A DNA stretch of 64,000 bases from Pseudomonas sp. RIT409 (GTDB lineage Bacteria; Pseudomonadota; Gammaproteobacteria; Pseudomonadales; Pseudomonadaceae), in NCBI RefSeq assembly GCF_003052515.2, contig NZ_QARE02000018.1:58438-122437 (forward strand). The letters are read 5' to 3'. Below, in pieces: positions 43,631-53,072 of the stretch. The notes under the pieces are model-generated. The model saw nothing but the letters and a program-made list of their open reading frames with translations. It ran no database searches and was not told the DNA's origin. The stretch's first letter is position 1. Each line of letters begins with the position of its first letter. A program made the translations under genes and the position numbers.

Positions 43631-44665
43631 TCACGCGGCAGGGAACAGGACCAGATGTTCCGCCGCCACGCGAATGCCGACGCAATCGCCTGTACGTAAA
43701 TCGATGTGGCTGGGAAACAGGGCTTCCAAAGGGGAGCCGCTTGGCAGTTCCAGGCGATACAGCGTGGCCGCGCCCTGAAACGTCTTGCTCGTGACCATGG
43801 CTTTCAGCGCGCTGTCAGGCGCGTAGACGATGTCGTCCGGGCGCAGGAGTACGTCCATCGATGAGCCACGGGCCCCTCGGTAGGCTCGGTTGCCCCGCAG
43901 GACGCCCAGCTCGGTCTGTACCGATTCGGCGTCGATCAACTGGCCGCGTACGAAATAACCCTGACCCACAAAACTGGCGACATAAGGCGTCGCCGGCTCG
44001 TGATAAAGGTTGTAGGGCGTATCCCACTGTTCAAGGCGGCCGTCCTTGAAGACGCCCACATGATCGCTGACGGCGAAGGCTTCTTCCTGGTCGTGAGTGA
44101 CCAGAATGGCACTGGTGCCACGGGTTTTGAGGATGTCACGCACCTCATGGCTCAAGCGGCGACGCAACGCGCCATCGAGGTTGGAGAACGGTTCGTCGAG
44201 CAAGAGCAATTGCGGTTCGGGGGCCAATGCGCGAGCCAGCGCGACGCGCTGCTGCTGGCCTCCGGACAGCTCGTGAGGATGGCGATCGCCCAAGGCGCTC
44301 AGGTTGACCAGTCCCAGCATCTCTTGGACCACCTGCGCCTGGCGCGGGTGATTGCGTATACCGAATGCGATGTTCTCGGCGACGGTGAGGTGTGGAAACA
44401 GTGCGTAATCCTGGAACACCATGCCGATGCGACGCTTTTCCGGGGCGAGGGTGAAACCGGGCCGGGAAATGACCTCGCCCGCCAACACGATTTCCCCTGT
44501 ATGCACCGGCTCGAACCCGGCGATGGCGCGGAGCGTGGTGGTCTTGCCACAGCCCGAGGAGCCCAGCAGGCAACCGATGTCGCCCGCATCGAGATGCAGA
44601 TCGAGGTTCTGCACCACACGCTGGTTCGCGTAGCCGCAGGCAAGGTCGCGCAGTTTCAGCAGCAT
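43631..44665 (-). CDS. ABC transporter ATPase of the FbpC/PotA type, without partner permease
   Basis: A 344-residue ATPase. Walker A is GSSGCGKTT, signature LSGGQQQRVALARAL, Walker B LLLLDEPFSNLD, and the C-terminal TOBE-like domain (about 240-340) is that of ferric iron or polyamine importers. No permease or binding protein is adjacent. It starts nine bases after argF on the same strand (ATG at 44665; a GTG one codon earlier is possible) and is likely cotranscribed with it. The same pairing exists in P. aeruginosa as far as I recall. The transporter it serves is not identifiable here. Confidence 0.83.
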   Translation of the reverse strand: MLLKLRDLACGYANQRVVQNLDLHLDAGDIGCLLGSSGCGKTTTLRAIAGFEPVHTGEIVLAGEVISRPGFTLAPEKRRIGMVFQDYALFPHLTVAENIAFGIRNHPRQAQVVQEMLGLVNLSALGDRHPHELSGGQQQRVALARALAPEPQLLLLDEPFSNLDGALRRRLSHEVRDILKTRGTSAILVTHDQEEAFAVSDHVGVFKDGRLEQWDTPYNLYHEPATPYVASFVGQGYFVRGQLIDAESVQTELGVLRGNRAYRGARGSSMDVLLRPDDIVYAPDSALKAMVTSKTFQGAATLYRLELPSGSPLEALFPSHIDLRTGDCVGIRVAAEHLVLFPAA

Positions 44666-44673
44666 CACGTCAC

Positions 44674-45597
44674 TCAGGCGGGGGTGTAGGCGGGCGCCAC
44701 GAGAAATTCCAGCAGCGCCTTCTGCGCATGCAGACGGTTTTCAGCCTGATCCCATGCCACCGAGCGCTTGTCATCGAGCAGGTCTTCGCTGATTTCCTCG
44801 CCACGGTGTGCCGGCAGGCAGTGCATGAACAGTACGTCGTCGGCGGCCAGGTCGAGCAATTCTCGCGTCACCTGAAAGGGCTTGAAGAGCGCATTGCGCT
44901 TGGCTGTTTCGTCTTCCTGCCCCATGGAGGTCCAAACATCGGTGCTGATCAGATGGGCGCCCGCCACGGCTTCACGCGGGTCGCGGGTCACGGTCACACG
45001 GTCGCCGGCCAGTGCCAGGAATTCGGGGTTCGGCTCATAGCCCTCTGGGCAGGCAACCCGCAGTTCGAAGTCGAACTGGATCGCCGCTTCTATATAGCTG
45101 TTGCACATGTTGTTACCGTCGCCGATCCAGGCCACCGTCTTGCCCCTGATCGGGCCGCGGTGCTCGACGAAGGTTTGCATATCGGCCAGCAACTGGCACG
45201 GATGCAAGTCGTCGGACAGGCCGTTGATCACCGGTACGCGAGAATGTGCGGCAAATTCAGTGAGGTTGCTGTGGGCGAAGGTGCGGATCATGACCGCATC
45301 GACCATGCGCGACATCACCCGTGCGCTGTCGCAGATCGGCTCGCCACGGCCCAGTTGGGTGTCGCGCGGGGACAGAAAAATGGCTTGGCCGCCGAGCTGA
45401 ATCATGCCGGCCTCGAACGAAACCCGCGTCCGAGTCGAAGATTTCTCGAAGATCATGGCCAGCACACGACCCCTCAGCGGCTCGAAGAGCACGCCTCGAT
45501 TTCGCAGGTCCTTCAGCTCAATGCCGCGACGGATCAACGCGCCCAGCTCGTCCGGCGTGTAATCCATCATCGAGAGAAAGTGCCTGGTGTTCATCAT
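44674..45597 (-). CDS. argF: Ornithine carbamoyltransferase, anabolic
   Basis: Converts ornithine and carbamoyl phosphate to citrulline in arginine synthesis. The 307-residue protein shows the carbamoyl-phosphate motif KSSTRTRVSFEAGM, the ornithine-side motif FMHCLPAHRGEE, and DVWTSMGQE. Two adjacent ATG codons (45597 and 45594) could start; AAGG upstream fits the first. An ArgR operator lies about 100-145 bases upstream. An ABC ATPase gene follows with a nine-base gap. Confidence 0.95.
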   Translation of the reverse strand: MMNTRHFLSMMDYTPDELGALIRRGIELKDLRNRGVLFEPLRGRVLAMIFEKSSTRTRVSFEAGMIQLGGQAIFLSPRDTQLGRGEPICDSARVMSRMVDAVMIRTFAHSNLTEFAAHSRVPVINGLSDDLHPCQLLADMQTFVEHRGPIRGKTVAWIGDGNNMCNSYIEAAIQFDFELRVACPEGYEPNPEFLALAGDRVTVTRDPREAVAGAHLISTDVWTSMGQEDETAKRNALFKPFQVTRELLDLAADDVLFMHCLPAHRGEEISEDLLDDKRSVAWDQAENRLHAQKALLEFLVAPAYTPA

Positions 45598-45699
45598 TAA
45601 CTACCTTGTCTGCAACAGACCGCAGATCCTCAATGCCGGGTTTTATCGGGAAAACGGGCTAGACCTGCGGCAAAAGCCGCACGGGGCGACGAATAGGGA

Positions 45700-45741
45700 A
45701 GGCGCGAGGGTATAAGAAAATGTCGCCTCGTGCCAAGGGCC
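45700..45741. promoter_or_regulatory. ArgR operator upstream of argF
   Basis: TGTCGC-N8-AA at 45721-45736 matches exactly the half-site TGTCGC-N8-AA-N5 known for Pseudomonas ArgR. A weaker half (AGGCGC-N8-AA) lies 21 bases before it. The rest of the 446-base spacer 45598-46043 shows no gene. Repression by arginine is expected. Confidence 0.55.
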
Positions 45742-46043
45742 GACGTGTTCGAAAACTGCCGTCAGACGTCCGGTCGCTTTAAAACCGCTTCTTCAGGACG
45801 CTTTTCGTGCATCAAAGTGCTAGAGTTGCACGGAGCGCGAAGGCAAAATGCCATTGCTTTACGACGGCCGGGTTGAGGTTGTACCCCGAGGCTCGCCGGA
45901 CGTGCAATTGATACTGTTTGCGCAACAGTTTCAAAATGCTGCAAAACCTTTGCGACATGCTTCACGCCGCGCAAACCCGGACGTTTCATAAACCGCTGGC
46001 GTGGGTTATAAAGGCTGCTTATGTCCTCCAGAAGAGGTGGGGA

Positions 46044-46346
46044 ATGGATTCAAAAGAGAAACAACTGACGGAACTGCTCGGGCTCACCGCCCGCACCCTT
46101 ACGCACCTCACGGCATCCATGACTTCGATGTCTTTCGAGCTGATGCGCAGCGAGGATGAGGTCACTCGCTCCGCGGGTCGCCGTATGATCGACCGCATGG
46201 CCACGATCAGTGCCGGGCTCGACGATCACTGGCGCCTGATCGGTGAACTGACGGGCGTCCAAGTCTCGCAGGAACAGGTCGAGACCGTTCACGAGATTCA
46301 AATGCAGCGCAAGGTTGTCACGCCCATTGGCGGTTCCGCTTCCTGA
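46044..46346 (+). CDS. Conserved small protein of unknown function, divergent from argF
   Basis: A 100-residue soluble protein, mostly helical, beginning MDSKEKQLTELLGLTARTLT. It has no signal peptide, membrane segment or cysteine. GAGGTGGGG directly upstream gives a strong ribosome site for the ATG at 46044. A gene in this place beside argF is, as I recall, conserved in Pseudomonas, but no function is known to me. It is followed by the molybdopterin oxidoreductase. Confidence 0.75.
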   Translation: MDSKEKQLTELLGLTARTLTHLTASMTSMSFELMRSEDEVTRSAGRRMIDRMATISAGLDDHWRLIGELTGVQVSQEQVETVHEIQMQRKVVTPIGGSAS

Positions 46347-46493
46347 TTGCCCCTTCTTCGGCCAGGTGAGCCATCGGCTCACCTGATGCTGTGCGATTCA
46401 CGGCGCTGACGTTTCTGGCGAACGTCGGCGACTGGCGCCATAGTCTTGGTTCCCGCGACGTTTCGATCGCGCTACAAGAACGTGAGACTGGCG

Positions 46494-48602
46494 ATGACCA
46501 AGACTCTCCACCACCGAGCCTGCCATCTGTGTGAAGCGATTTGCGGCCTGACCATTGAAACGACCGTCGAAAACGATGCTCCGATGCGCATCACCTCGAT
46601 CAAGGGCGACGCGCTGGACACGTTCAGCCGCGGTCATATCTGTCCCAAAGCCGTGGCCTTGCAGGATATCCAGGATGACCCGAACCGGCTGCGCCAGCCC
46701 ATGCGCCGCGTTGGGCAGGACTGGCATCCTATCGGCTGGCAGGAGGCGTTCGACCTGGTGGCTGAGCGTCTCGCCGATATACAGCAACGTCATGGCCAGA
46801 ACGCGGTGGCGGTTTATCAGGGCAATCCTAGCGTGCACAACTATGGGTTGATGACGCATAGCAATTATTTCCTCGGCCTGCTGAAGACCCGGAACCGCTT
46901 TTCAGCGACATCGGTGGATCAACTGCCCCATCACCTGACCAGCTACCTGATGTACGGTCACGGGCTGCTGTTGCCGATCGCTGACATCGATCACACCGAT
47001 TTTATGCTCATTCTCGGCGGCAACCCACTGGCGTCGAACGGGAGCATCATGACGGTGCCGGATGTGGAGAAACGCCTGCGAGCGATTCAAACACGCGGCG
47101 GCAAGGTGGTGGTCGTCGATCCGCGGCGAAGTGAAACGGCCGCGATGGCTGATCAGCATTTATTCATCCGGCCGGGTGGCGACGCCGCACTGCTCCTTGG
47201 CGTATTGAACACGCTGTTCGTCGAAGGGCTGACACGCGCAACGCACCTTCCGGTCGATGGGCTGGAGGAGGTGAGAGCGGCCATCGCCTCGCTCGATGCC
47301 GATGCGATGAGTGTGCGCTGCGGCATCCCTGCCGAGCAGATTCGTCAACTTGCCCGGGATTTTGCGGGGGCGGAGCGGGCGGTATGTTACGGGCGCATGG
47401 GCATCTCCACGCAAGCTTACGGCACGCTGTGCCATTGGCTGGTGCAACTGATCAATCTGGTGACGGGAAACCTGGACCGTGTCGGTGGGGCGCTGTGCAC
47501 CGAACCTGCGCTCGACCTGGTGGCGTCGACCTCGGGCGGCAGCTTCAATCGCTGGCAAAGCCGCGTCTCGAGGCTCCCGGAATACGGTGGCGAGTTGCCG
47601 GTCTCGGCGCTGGCCGAAGAAATGCTCACTCCCGGTGAGGGGCAGGTGAGGGCATTGGTGACGGTGGCCGGCAATCCCGTGTTGTCGACCCCCAACGGGC
47701 GCCGATTGGACGAGGCGTTGGAAGGGCTGGCGTTCATGGTCAGCGTTGACCTCTATATCAACGAAACCACACGCCATGCCGATCTGATCCTGCCGTCCAC
47801 GTCTGCGCTGGAGAATGACCACTACGACACCACCTTCAACCTGTTCGCCGTGCGCAACGTTACCCGTTTCAACCGCGCGATACTGGCCAAGCCTGAAGGC
47901 GCGTTGCATGACTGGGAAATATTCGTTGGGCTGGCCAAGGCATTCGCTCACAGGACCGGTCGCGAGCTGAAACCGACCCTGCCGCCTGCGCAGATGGTGG
48001 ATCGCGGTCTGCGGGCAGGCTTATATGGCGAGGCGTCAGGGTTCAAGCTGTCGCTGGACACCCTTAACGACTATCCGCACGGGCTGGACCTGGGGGCTCT
48101 GAAACCCAACCTGGCGCCACGCTTGAAGACGGGCAATCAACGGGTGCAGGCGGCGCCCGAGGTGATCCTCGCCGATCTGGTGCGTTTCGCCACCGCTCAG
48201 CAGCCACCCGCCGATACGCTGCTTCTCATCGGTCGACGTCATGTACGCAGCAACAATTCCTGGATGCATAACTACCATCGCTTGGTAAAAGGCAAACCCC
48301 GTCATCACTTGTTGATGAACCCTGAAGACATGGCTCGTCACGGTTTGACGGACGGTCAGCGGGTACGGGTGGCCTCGCGGGTGGGTGGCATTGAGGTCGA
48401 AGTCATGGGCAGCGTCGACATGATGCGCGGAGTGGTCAGCCTGCCGCATGGCTGGGGGCACCGACGCCCCGGGGTGCAGATGGACATCGCCAGGGAGCAG
48501 CCCGGCGCGAGTGCGAACGATCTGACGGACGAGCGGCATCTGGACGCGGTCTCGGGAAACGCAGCGCTCAACGGGGTTCCAGTGACGGTGACCGCGGCAT
48601 GA
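46494..48602 (+). CDS. Molybdopterin-dependent oxidoreductase with one 4Fe-4S cluster
   Basis: A 702-residue member of the DMSO-reductase/formate dehydrogenase family. The N-terminal 4Fe-4S ligands are C-x2-C-x3-C in CHLCEAICGL plus a fourth Cys in GHICPKAVA. The molybdopterin domains follow (GGNPLASNGS, VVVDPRRSETAAMADQHLFI, ADLILPSTSALENDHYD), and the C-terminal dinucleotide-binding domain ends in SLPHGWGHRRPG. No twin-arginine signal, accessory subunit or chaperone is present, so it is probably cytoplasmic. The start at 46494 removes 16 residues of an upstream in-frame extension. The substrate is unknown. Confidence 0.85.
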   Translation: MTKTLHHRACHLCEAICGLTIETTVENDAPMRITSIKGDALDTFSRGHICPKAVALQDIQDDPNRLRQPMRRVGQDWHPIGWQEAFDLVAERLADIQQRHGQNAVAVYQGNPSVHNYGLMTHSNYFLGLLKTRNRFSATSVDQLPHHLTSYLMYGHGLLLPIADIDHTDFMLILGGNPLASNGSIMTVPDVEKRLRAIQTRGGKVVVVDPRRSETAAMADQHLFIRPGGDAALLLGVLNTLFVEGLTRATHLPVDGLEEVRAAIASLDADAMSVRCGIPAEQIRQLARDFAGAERAVCYGRMGISTQAYGTLCHWLVQLINLVTGNLDRVGGALCTEPALDLVASTSGGSFNRWQSRVSRLPEYGGELPVSALAEEMLTPGEGQVRALVTVAGNPVLSTPNGRRLDEALEGLAFMVSVDLYINETTRHADLILPSTSALENDHYDTTFNLFAVRNVTRFNRAILAKPEGALHDWEIFVGLAKAFAHRTGRELKPTLPPAQMVDRGLRAGLYGEASGFKLSLDTLNDYPHGLDLGALKPNLAPRLKTGNQRVQAAPEVILADLVRFATAQQPPADTLLLIGRRHVRSNNSWMHNYHRLVKGKPRHHLLMNPEDMARHGLTDGQRVRVASRVGGIEVEVMGSVDMMRGVVSLPHGWGHRRPGVQMDIAREQPGASANDLTDERHLDAVSGNAALNGVPVTVTAA

Positions 48603-48718
48603 CGCTCATCATATTTATCGGCTCGATTGAGGCCAAGACCGAGCGTGCCGCTGGGTAATCGGTTAGAATGCGGCACCGTGTCGACTCATACAGTCGTAAA
48701 GTTCAGCCGAGGTGCTCC

Positions 48719-49048
48719 ATGGATATCATCGAAACGATCAAAGACCAGATTGCCAAAAACACCGTTCTGCTCTACATGAAAGGCGCGCCGAACGCTCCGC
48801 AGTGCGGCTTCTCGGCCAAGGCTTCCCAGGCGCTGATGGCGTGTGGCGAAAAATTTGCCTACGTCGATATCCTGCAGAACCCGGAGATCCGCGCCAATCT
48901 GCCTAAATACGCCAATTGGCCGACCTTTCCTCAGCTGTGGGTCGATGGTGAGTTGGTGGGCGGCAGTGATATCATCGTTGAAATGCATGCCAATGGTGAA
49001 TTGCAGCCGTTGATCAAGGCGGCGGTCGAGAAAAACGCGACGGCGTGA
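48719..49048 (+). CDS. grxD: Monothiol glutaredoxin Grx4
   Basis: A 109-residue carrier of 2Fe-2S clusters. The signature CGFS is at residues 29-32 (APQCGFSAKA), and the glutathione-binding WPTFPQLWVDGELVGGSDI is intact. GAGG precedes the ATG at 48719. It is convergent with bfrB across a strong shared terminator. Together with bfrB and bfd it forms an iron-handling neighbourhood. Confidence 0.95.
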   Translation: MDIIETIKDQIAKNTVLLYMKGAPNAPQCGFSAKASQALMACGEKFAYVDILQNPEIRANLPKYANWPTFPQLWVDGELVGGSDIIVEMHANGELQPLIKAAVEKNATA

Positions 49049-49062
49049 TTCAAGTGCCCACT

Positions 49063-49099
49063 AAAAAGCCCCGGTCTCTCGCGAGATTCGGGGCTTTTT
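49063..49099. terminator. Bidirectional intrinsic terminator between grxD and bfrB
   Basis: AAAAAGCCCCG and CGGGGCTTTTT form a perfect stem with a loop of fifteen bases. A-run and T-run on the two sides let it stop transcripts from both directions. Confidence 0.9.
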
Positions 49100-49116
49100 C
49101 GTATTGAAAGCTTGAC

Positions 49117-49593
49117 TCAGTCTTCTTCGCCCATCTGCGACTGCAGGTAGTTTTCGATGCCGACTTTGTCGATTAGGCCCAACTGGGTTTCAAGCCAGTC
49201 GATGTGCTCTTCTTCGGATTCGAGAATGTCTTCGAGCAGTTCGCGGCTGCCGAAATCGCCTACGGTTTCACAGTGTGCGATCGCAGCTTTCAAGTCCGCA
49301 TGGCCTTTACGCTCGATCTTGAGGTCACACTCCAGCATTTCCCTGGTGTGTTCGCCGATCAGAATCTTGCCCAGGTCTTGCAGGTTCGGCAGGCCTTCCA
49401 GAAACAGGATGCGCTTGATCAGTTTGTCAGCGTGCTTCATCTCATCGATGGATTCTTTGTACTCGTGCTTGCCGAGCTTGTTCAGACCCCAATCTTCGTA
49501 CATGCGGGCGTGCAGGAAGTACTGGTTGATCGCGACCAGCTCGTTTCCGAGGATCTTGTTGAGATGCTGGATGACGGTAATGTCGCCTTTCAT
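49117..49593 (-). CDS. bfrB: Bacterioferritin
   Basis: A 158-residue iron-storage subunit forming the 24-mer shell. The ferroxidase ligands are seen in the helices with NELVAINQYFLHARM, IDEMKHADKL and ESEEEHIDWLE; Met52 in DEMKHAD would be the haem ligand. Bfd, its iron-release partner, is encoded just upstream on the same strand. Confidence 0.95.
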   Translation of the reverse strand: MKGDITVIQHLNKILGNELVAINQYFLHARMYEDWGLNKLGKHEYKESIDEMKHADKLIKRILFLEGLPNLQDLGKILIGEHTREMLECDLKIERKGHADLKAAIAHCETVGDFGSRELLEDILESEEEHIDWLETQLGLIDKVGIENYLQSQMGEED

Positions 49594-49750
49594 GATCGAG
49601 GTCCTGTCGAAGATGTTTTATACAGGCCGCAAGTTTGAGCTTCGAACTTTCCGCTGTCAAACCTAAGTTATTGAATAATAAGTGAAAATAAATAGGAATA
49701 AGAATGTTTGTGTTCCGCATCTTATCGCTAAGCGATTGAATTCCCGACAT

Positions 49751-49780
49751 AAAAAAACCGGACACTGGGTCCGGTTCTTT
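49751..49780 (-). terminator. Terminator downstream of bfd
   Basis: ACCGGAC and GTCCGGT form the stem, with seven T residues following on the minus strand (A-run at 49751-49757). It separates bfd from the bfrB promoter. Confidence 0.85.
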
Positions 49781-49792
49781 GAAATATGTTTT

Positions 49793-50011
49793 TCAAGCAG
49801 CAGAAAATTCTGCGGGATAGGCCAGCGCCGCCTGTGTGGTTTGCAGTTCGGTCAGGGTTTCGCGAACCACTTCCTTCGCAAGGCAGGCACATTTCCCACA
49901 TTTGGTTGCGACTCCGAGGGTTTCGCGTACTTCACGATAGCTGCAGCATCCTTCCATGATCGCTTCGCGGATTTGTCCGTCGGTGACACCTTGGCAGAGG
50001 CAGACATACAT
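49793..50011 (-). CDS. bfd: Bacterioferritin-associated ferredoxin
   Basis: A 72-residue 2Fe-2S ferredoxin that delivers electrons to bacterioferritin for iron release. The four cluster cysteines are in YVCLCQGVTD (C-x-C) and TKCGKCACLA (C-x2-C), within the Fer2_BFD domain. The ATG at 50011 gives the family start MYVCLCQG; an upstream in-frame ATG is not supported. A Fur-type box 42 bases upstream fits induction under iron starvation. Confidence 0.93.
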   Translation of the reverse strand: MYVCLCQGVTDGQIREAIMEGCCSYREVRETLGVATKCGKCACLAKEVVRETLTELQTTQAALAYPAEFSAA

Positions 50012-50052
50012 AAAAATAGGACCGTCGCAGAGTGATGGGCTTATGTGCAACG

Positions 50053-50074
50053 GATACTAATGTTAATGAGAATG
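50053..50074. promoter_or_regulatory. Fur-type box upstream of bfd
   Basis: GATACTAATGTTAATGAGAATG contains AATGAGAAT and TAATG elements that fit the Fur consensus GATAATGATAATCATTATC in most positions. It is placed 42-63 bases before the bfd start. Confidence 0.6.
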
Positions 50075-50173
50075 CTTGTCAAAACTACTCGCTTGAACAG
50101 GTAGGGGCGCCCGATCAGTGGTCAATGTGATGAGCGCGGGATTTGGCACCGCGAGGTTTGCGCGCTTTGGCGC

Positions 50174-50199
50174 AATAAAAAACCGGCCACGAGGACCGG
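50174..50199 (-). terminator. Terminator downstream of rnt
   Basis: AACCGGTCC pairs with GGCCGGTT (one bulged base) and is followed by a run of six T on the minus strand. It lies 24 bases after the rnt stop. Confidence 0.8.
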
Positions 50200-50222
50200 T
50201 TCGAGTGGGGTGTCGATCCGCT

Positions 50223-50900
50223 TCAGTGATCGAAGTCGTGCCAGCCGCCCATTTCTTTCCACCGGTTGACGATACCGCAGAACAGCTCGGCGGTCTTTTC
50301 GGTGTCGTAGCGCGCTGAGTGAGCTTCCCGGCCATCGAAGTCGATATCTGCCGACTGGCAGGCTTTCGCCAACACTGTCTGGCCATAAGCCAAGCCGGCG
50401 AGGGTGGCCGTGTCGAAGCTGGAGAAGGGGTGGAACGGGTTGCGCTTCATGTCCAGCCGTGCCACTGCTGCGTTCAGGAAGCCCAAGTCAAAACTGGCAT
50501 TATGGCCCACCAGAATCGCGCGTTTGCAGCCGTTCGCCTTCAACGCCTTGCGTACGCCCCGAAAGATATCGGTCAACGCAGCTTCTTCGCTCACGGCCAT
50601 TCGCAGCGGGTGATCGAGCTTGATGCCGGTGAATTCCAGGGCCGCCGCTTCGATGTTGGCACCCTCGAATGGCTCGACCCGGAAGAAGTAGGTGTGCTCA
50701 GGGAATACGAACCCTTTTTCGTCCATGCCGATGGTGGTCGCGGCGATTTCAAGCAAGGCGTCGGTCGCCGCATTGAAACCGCCGGTCTCCACATCGACGA
50801 CGACCGGCAGGTAGCCACGAAAGCGCGCTGCCATTGGATGTCGTGCGCCGATGCCGCCGCCAGCGCTGTCCTGATCGTCGTCGTAAAGGTCTTCACTCAC
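50223..50900 (-). CDS. rnt: Ribonuclease T
   Basis: A 225-residue 3'-exonuclease that trims tRNA and other stable RNA ends. The DEDDh residues are visible: VVVDVETGGFN (Exo I), VGHNASFDLGFLN (Exo II), and AHSARYDTEKTAELF (Exo III). Its start overlaps the pyrC stop by four bases, so it is translated from the pyrC message. Confidence 0.94.
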   Translation of the reverse strand: MSEDLYDDDQDSAGGGIGARHPMAARFRGYLPVVVDVETGGFNAATDALLEIAATTIGMDEKGFVFPEHTYFFRVEPFEGANIEAAALEFTGIKLDHPLRMAVSEEAALTDIFRGVRKALKANGCKRAILVGHNASFDLGFLNAAVARLDMKRNPFHPFSSFDTATLAGLAYGQTVLAKACQSADIDFDGREAHSARYDTEKTAELFCGIVNRWKEMGGWHDFDH

Positions 50901-51943
50901 GCGTTGTCCTCCAGCAGGCGCCAGCGCAATGTCTCGCCGGCGCGCAGCGGAATCACCGACAGCTCACCGAAGGGAAGGCTGGTCGGGGCAGTCCATTCGT
51001 CACGCACCAGCGTGATGGTGTCGGTATTGGCAGGCAAGCCGTAAAACGCTGGCCCGTTAAGGCTGGCGAAACCTTCCAGCTTGTCCAGCGCATTGCGCTG
51101 TTCAAAGGCTTCGGCGTACAGCTCGATGGCAGCATAAGCGGTGTAGCAACCGGCGCAGCCGCATGCAGCTTCCTTGGCGTGCTGAGCATGGGGTGCAGAA
51201 TCGGTGCCCAGGAAGAACTTGGGGCTGCCGCTGGTCGCTGCGTCCAACAAGGCCACTTGATGCGTGTTGCGCTTGAGGATTGGCAGGCAATAGAAGTGCG
51301 GACGAATGCCCCCCACCAACATATGGTTGCGGTTATACAAAAGGTGATGCGCGGTGATGGTGGCGCCGACGTTGGCCGACGCCTCATTGACGAACTGCAC
51401 CGCGTCGCCAGTGGTGATGTGTTCGAAGACCACCTTTAACGTCGGGAAACGTTCGACGACACGGCGCATGTGCTCATCGATGAAGATCTTCTCGCGGTCG
51501 AACACGTCGATGTCACCGCGGGTCACCTCGCCGTGGATCAGCAGGGGCATGCCGACTTCGGCCATTGCCTCCAGCACCGGGAAGATCTTGTCGACACTGG
51601 TCACGCCTGAATCGGAGTTGGTGGTGGCTCCGGCCGGGTACAGCTTGGCAGCGTAGACAAAGCCACTGGCCTTGGCGGCGCGGATGTCGTCAGGCTGGGT
51701 CAGGTCGGTGAGGTAGAGCACCATCAGCGGCTCGAAACGGCTGCCGTGCGGGCGGGCAGCCAGAATGCGCTGGCGATAGGCCTGCGCCTGGTCCGCCGTA
51801 CGAACGGGAGGAACGAGGTTTGGCATGATGATGGCGCGGCCAAAGGTGCGCGCCACGTCAGCGACGGTATGGGGCAAAACGGCGCCATCACGAAGATGGA
51901 TATGCCAGTCGTCGGGGCGCAGGAGGGTCAGGCGGTCGGACAT
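50897..51943 (-). CDS. pyrC: Dihydroorotase
   Basis: Cyclises carbamoyl aspartate in pyrimidine synthesis. The 348-residue class II enzyme shows the metal motif DDWHIHLRDG, the lysine to be carboxylated in YAAKLYPAGATTNSDSG, and HGEVTRGDIDVFDRE. The start at 51943 gives MSDRLTLLRPDDWH, the typical PyrC beginning. Coupled to rnt by a four-base overlap. Confidence 0.95.
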   Translation of the reverse strand: MSDRLTLLRPDDWHIHLRDGAVLPHTVADVARTFGRAIIMPNLVPPVRTADQAQAYRQRILAARPHGSRFEPLMVLYLTDLTQPDDIRAAKASGFVYAAKLYPAGATTNSDSGVTSVDKIFPVLEAMAEVGMPLLIHGEVTRGDIDVFDREKIFIDEHMRRVVERFPTLKVVFEHITTGDAVQFVNEASANVGATITAHHLLYNRNHMLVGGIRPHFYCLPILKRNTHQVALLDAATSGSPKFFLGTDSAPHAQHAKEAACGCAGCYTAYAAIELYAEAFEQRNALDKLEGFASLNGPAFYGLPANTDTITLVRDEWTAPTSLPFGELSVIPLRAGETLRWRLLEDNA

Positions 51944-52090
51944 GGGGGAATTCCAGGCGGGCAAACTCGCGGGGAATGCTACCGGAAAAGACTCGTCCAG
52001 GCACCCGCTATCAAGTTTTGTAGGAACTTACCGATAGACACGTGTAAGCGATAAATTTGTTTCGCGTGAAATTTTCCAGTGGAGCCTCCC

Positions 52091-53056
52091 GTGCGCCAGC
52101 GATATCTAGCCCTGCTCAGCGTGTTTGCCAGCCTTCCGGCCATGGCTCTCACTTTCCAGACCCGTCTGGAGAATATCGAGTGGAAGGTAGAAGGCGATCA
52201 GTTCGAGTGCCGTCTGAGCCAGCCGATCGCCGATTTCGGTGCGGGTGAGTTCGTGCGTCGCGCAGGCGAGCAAGCGACGTTCCGGCTCAAGGCGACCGGC
52301 TACAGCCTGGCGTCGGGTTCCGCGACCCTCATTGCTGCAGCCGCCCCTTGGCAACCGGGGCGCGGGGATCTCAATCTGGGGGCAGTAAAAATCAGCGGCG
52401 GCGACATTCCGTTCAACACCAGCCAGGCCCAGGCGGGGCGCTTGATTGCAGGCTTGATGGATGGGCGTACGCCCGTAATCCGCCATGCGCTGCGCGAGGG
52501 TGGGGCAATGGAAGTCCGTCTGTTGCCGGTCAGGTTCAGCAAGGCTTACTCGGATTTCCAAGTGTGCACCGCCAAGTTGCTACCCATGAACTTCGACCAG
52601 GTGCGCCAGACCGAAGTCGGCTTCCCAGGTGGTGGTATCGACCTGGATGCTTCGGCCAAGCGCCGTCTCGACACCGTCTTGGCCTACATGAAGGCCGATC
52701 CTACGGTCAACCGGGTGGAACTGGATGGGCATTCCGATAACAGTGGCAACCGGCTGACCAACCGTGACCTTTCCCGTCGTCGTGCCCTGGCGGTCATGGA
52801 CTACCTCAAGGCCCAGGGCGTTCCTGAAGAGCAGATCATCGTCCGGTTCCATGGCGAGCAATATCCGTTGGTGCCTAATACCAATAACACCAACCGCGCG
52901 CGCAACCGGCGAGTCAACATTCATCTGGACCGCGTCGCCGAGCAGAAACCATTCGTTCCGCCCGTCACCGCACCTGCCCCGGCGACGACGCCAGCCCCCG
53001 CAGCGCCAGCGGCACCTGCTACGGCAGCTGGCGCAGCGAGCGCCAAGGTTTCCTGA
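52091..53056 (+). CDS. motY: Sodium-type flagellar stator protein MotY, OmpA family
   Basis: A 321-residue periplasmic protein that forms the T-ring part of the flagellar motor and holds MotAB-type stators. It has a signal peptide (RQRYLALLSVFASLPAMA), a MotY-specific N-terminal domain, and a C-terminal OmpA-like peptidoglycan-binding domain (NRVELDGHSDNSG, LSRRRALAVMDYLKAQGV, ARNRRVNIHLDR). It ends in a low-complexity Ala/Pro tail of about 35 residues. The start is GTG at 52091 with GGAG six bases upstream; the GTG at 52079 overlaps that ribosome site. Confidence 0.88.
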   Translation: MRQRYLALLSVFASLPAMALTFQTRLENIEWKVEGDQFECRLSQPIADFGAGEFVRRAGEQATFRLKATGYSLASGSATLIAAAAPWQPGRGDLNLGAVKISGGDIPFNTSQAQAGRLIAGLMDGRTPVIRHALREGGAMEVRLLPVRFSKAYSDFQVCTAKLLPMNFDQVRQTEVGFPGGGIDLDASAKRRLDTVLAYMKADPTVNRVELDGHSDNSGNRLTNRDLSRRRALAVMDYLKAQGVPEEQIIVRFHGEQYPLVPNTNNTNRARNRRVNIHLDRVAEQKPFVPPVTAPAPATTPAPAAPAAPATAAGAASAKVS

Positions 53057-53072
53057 CCCGATCACGCCGTGG

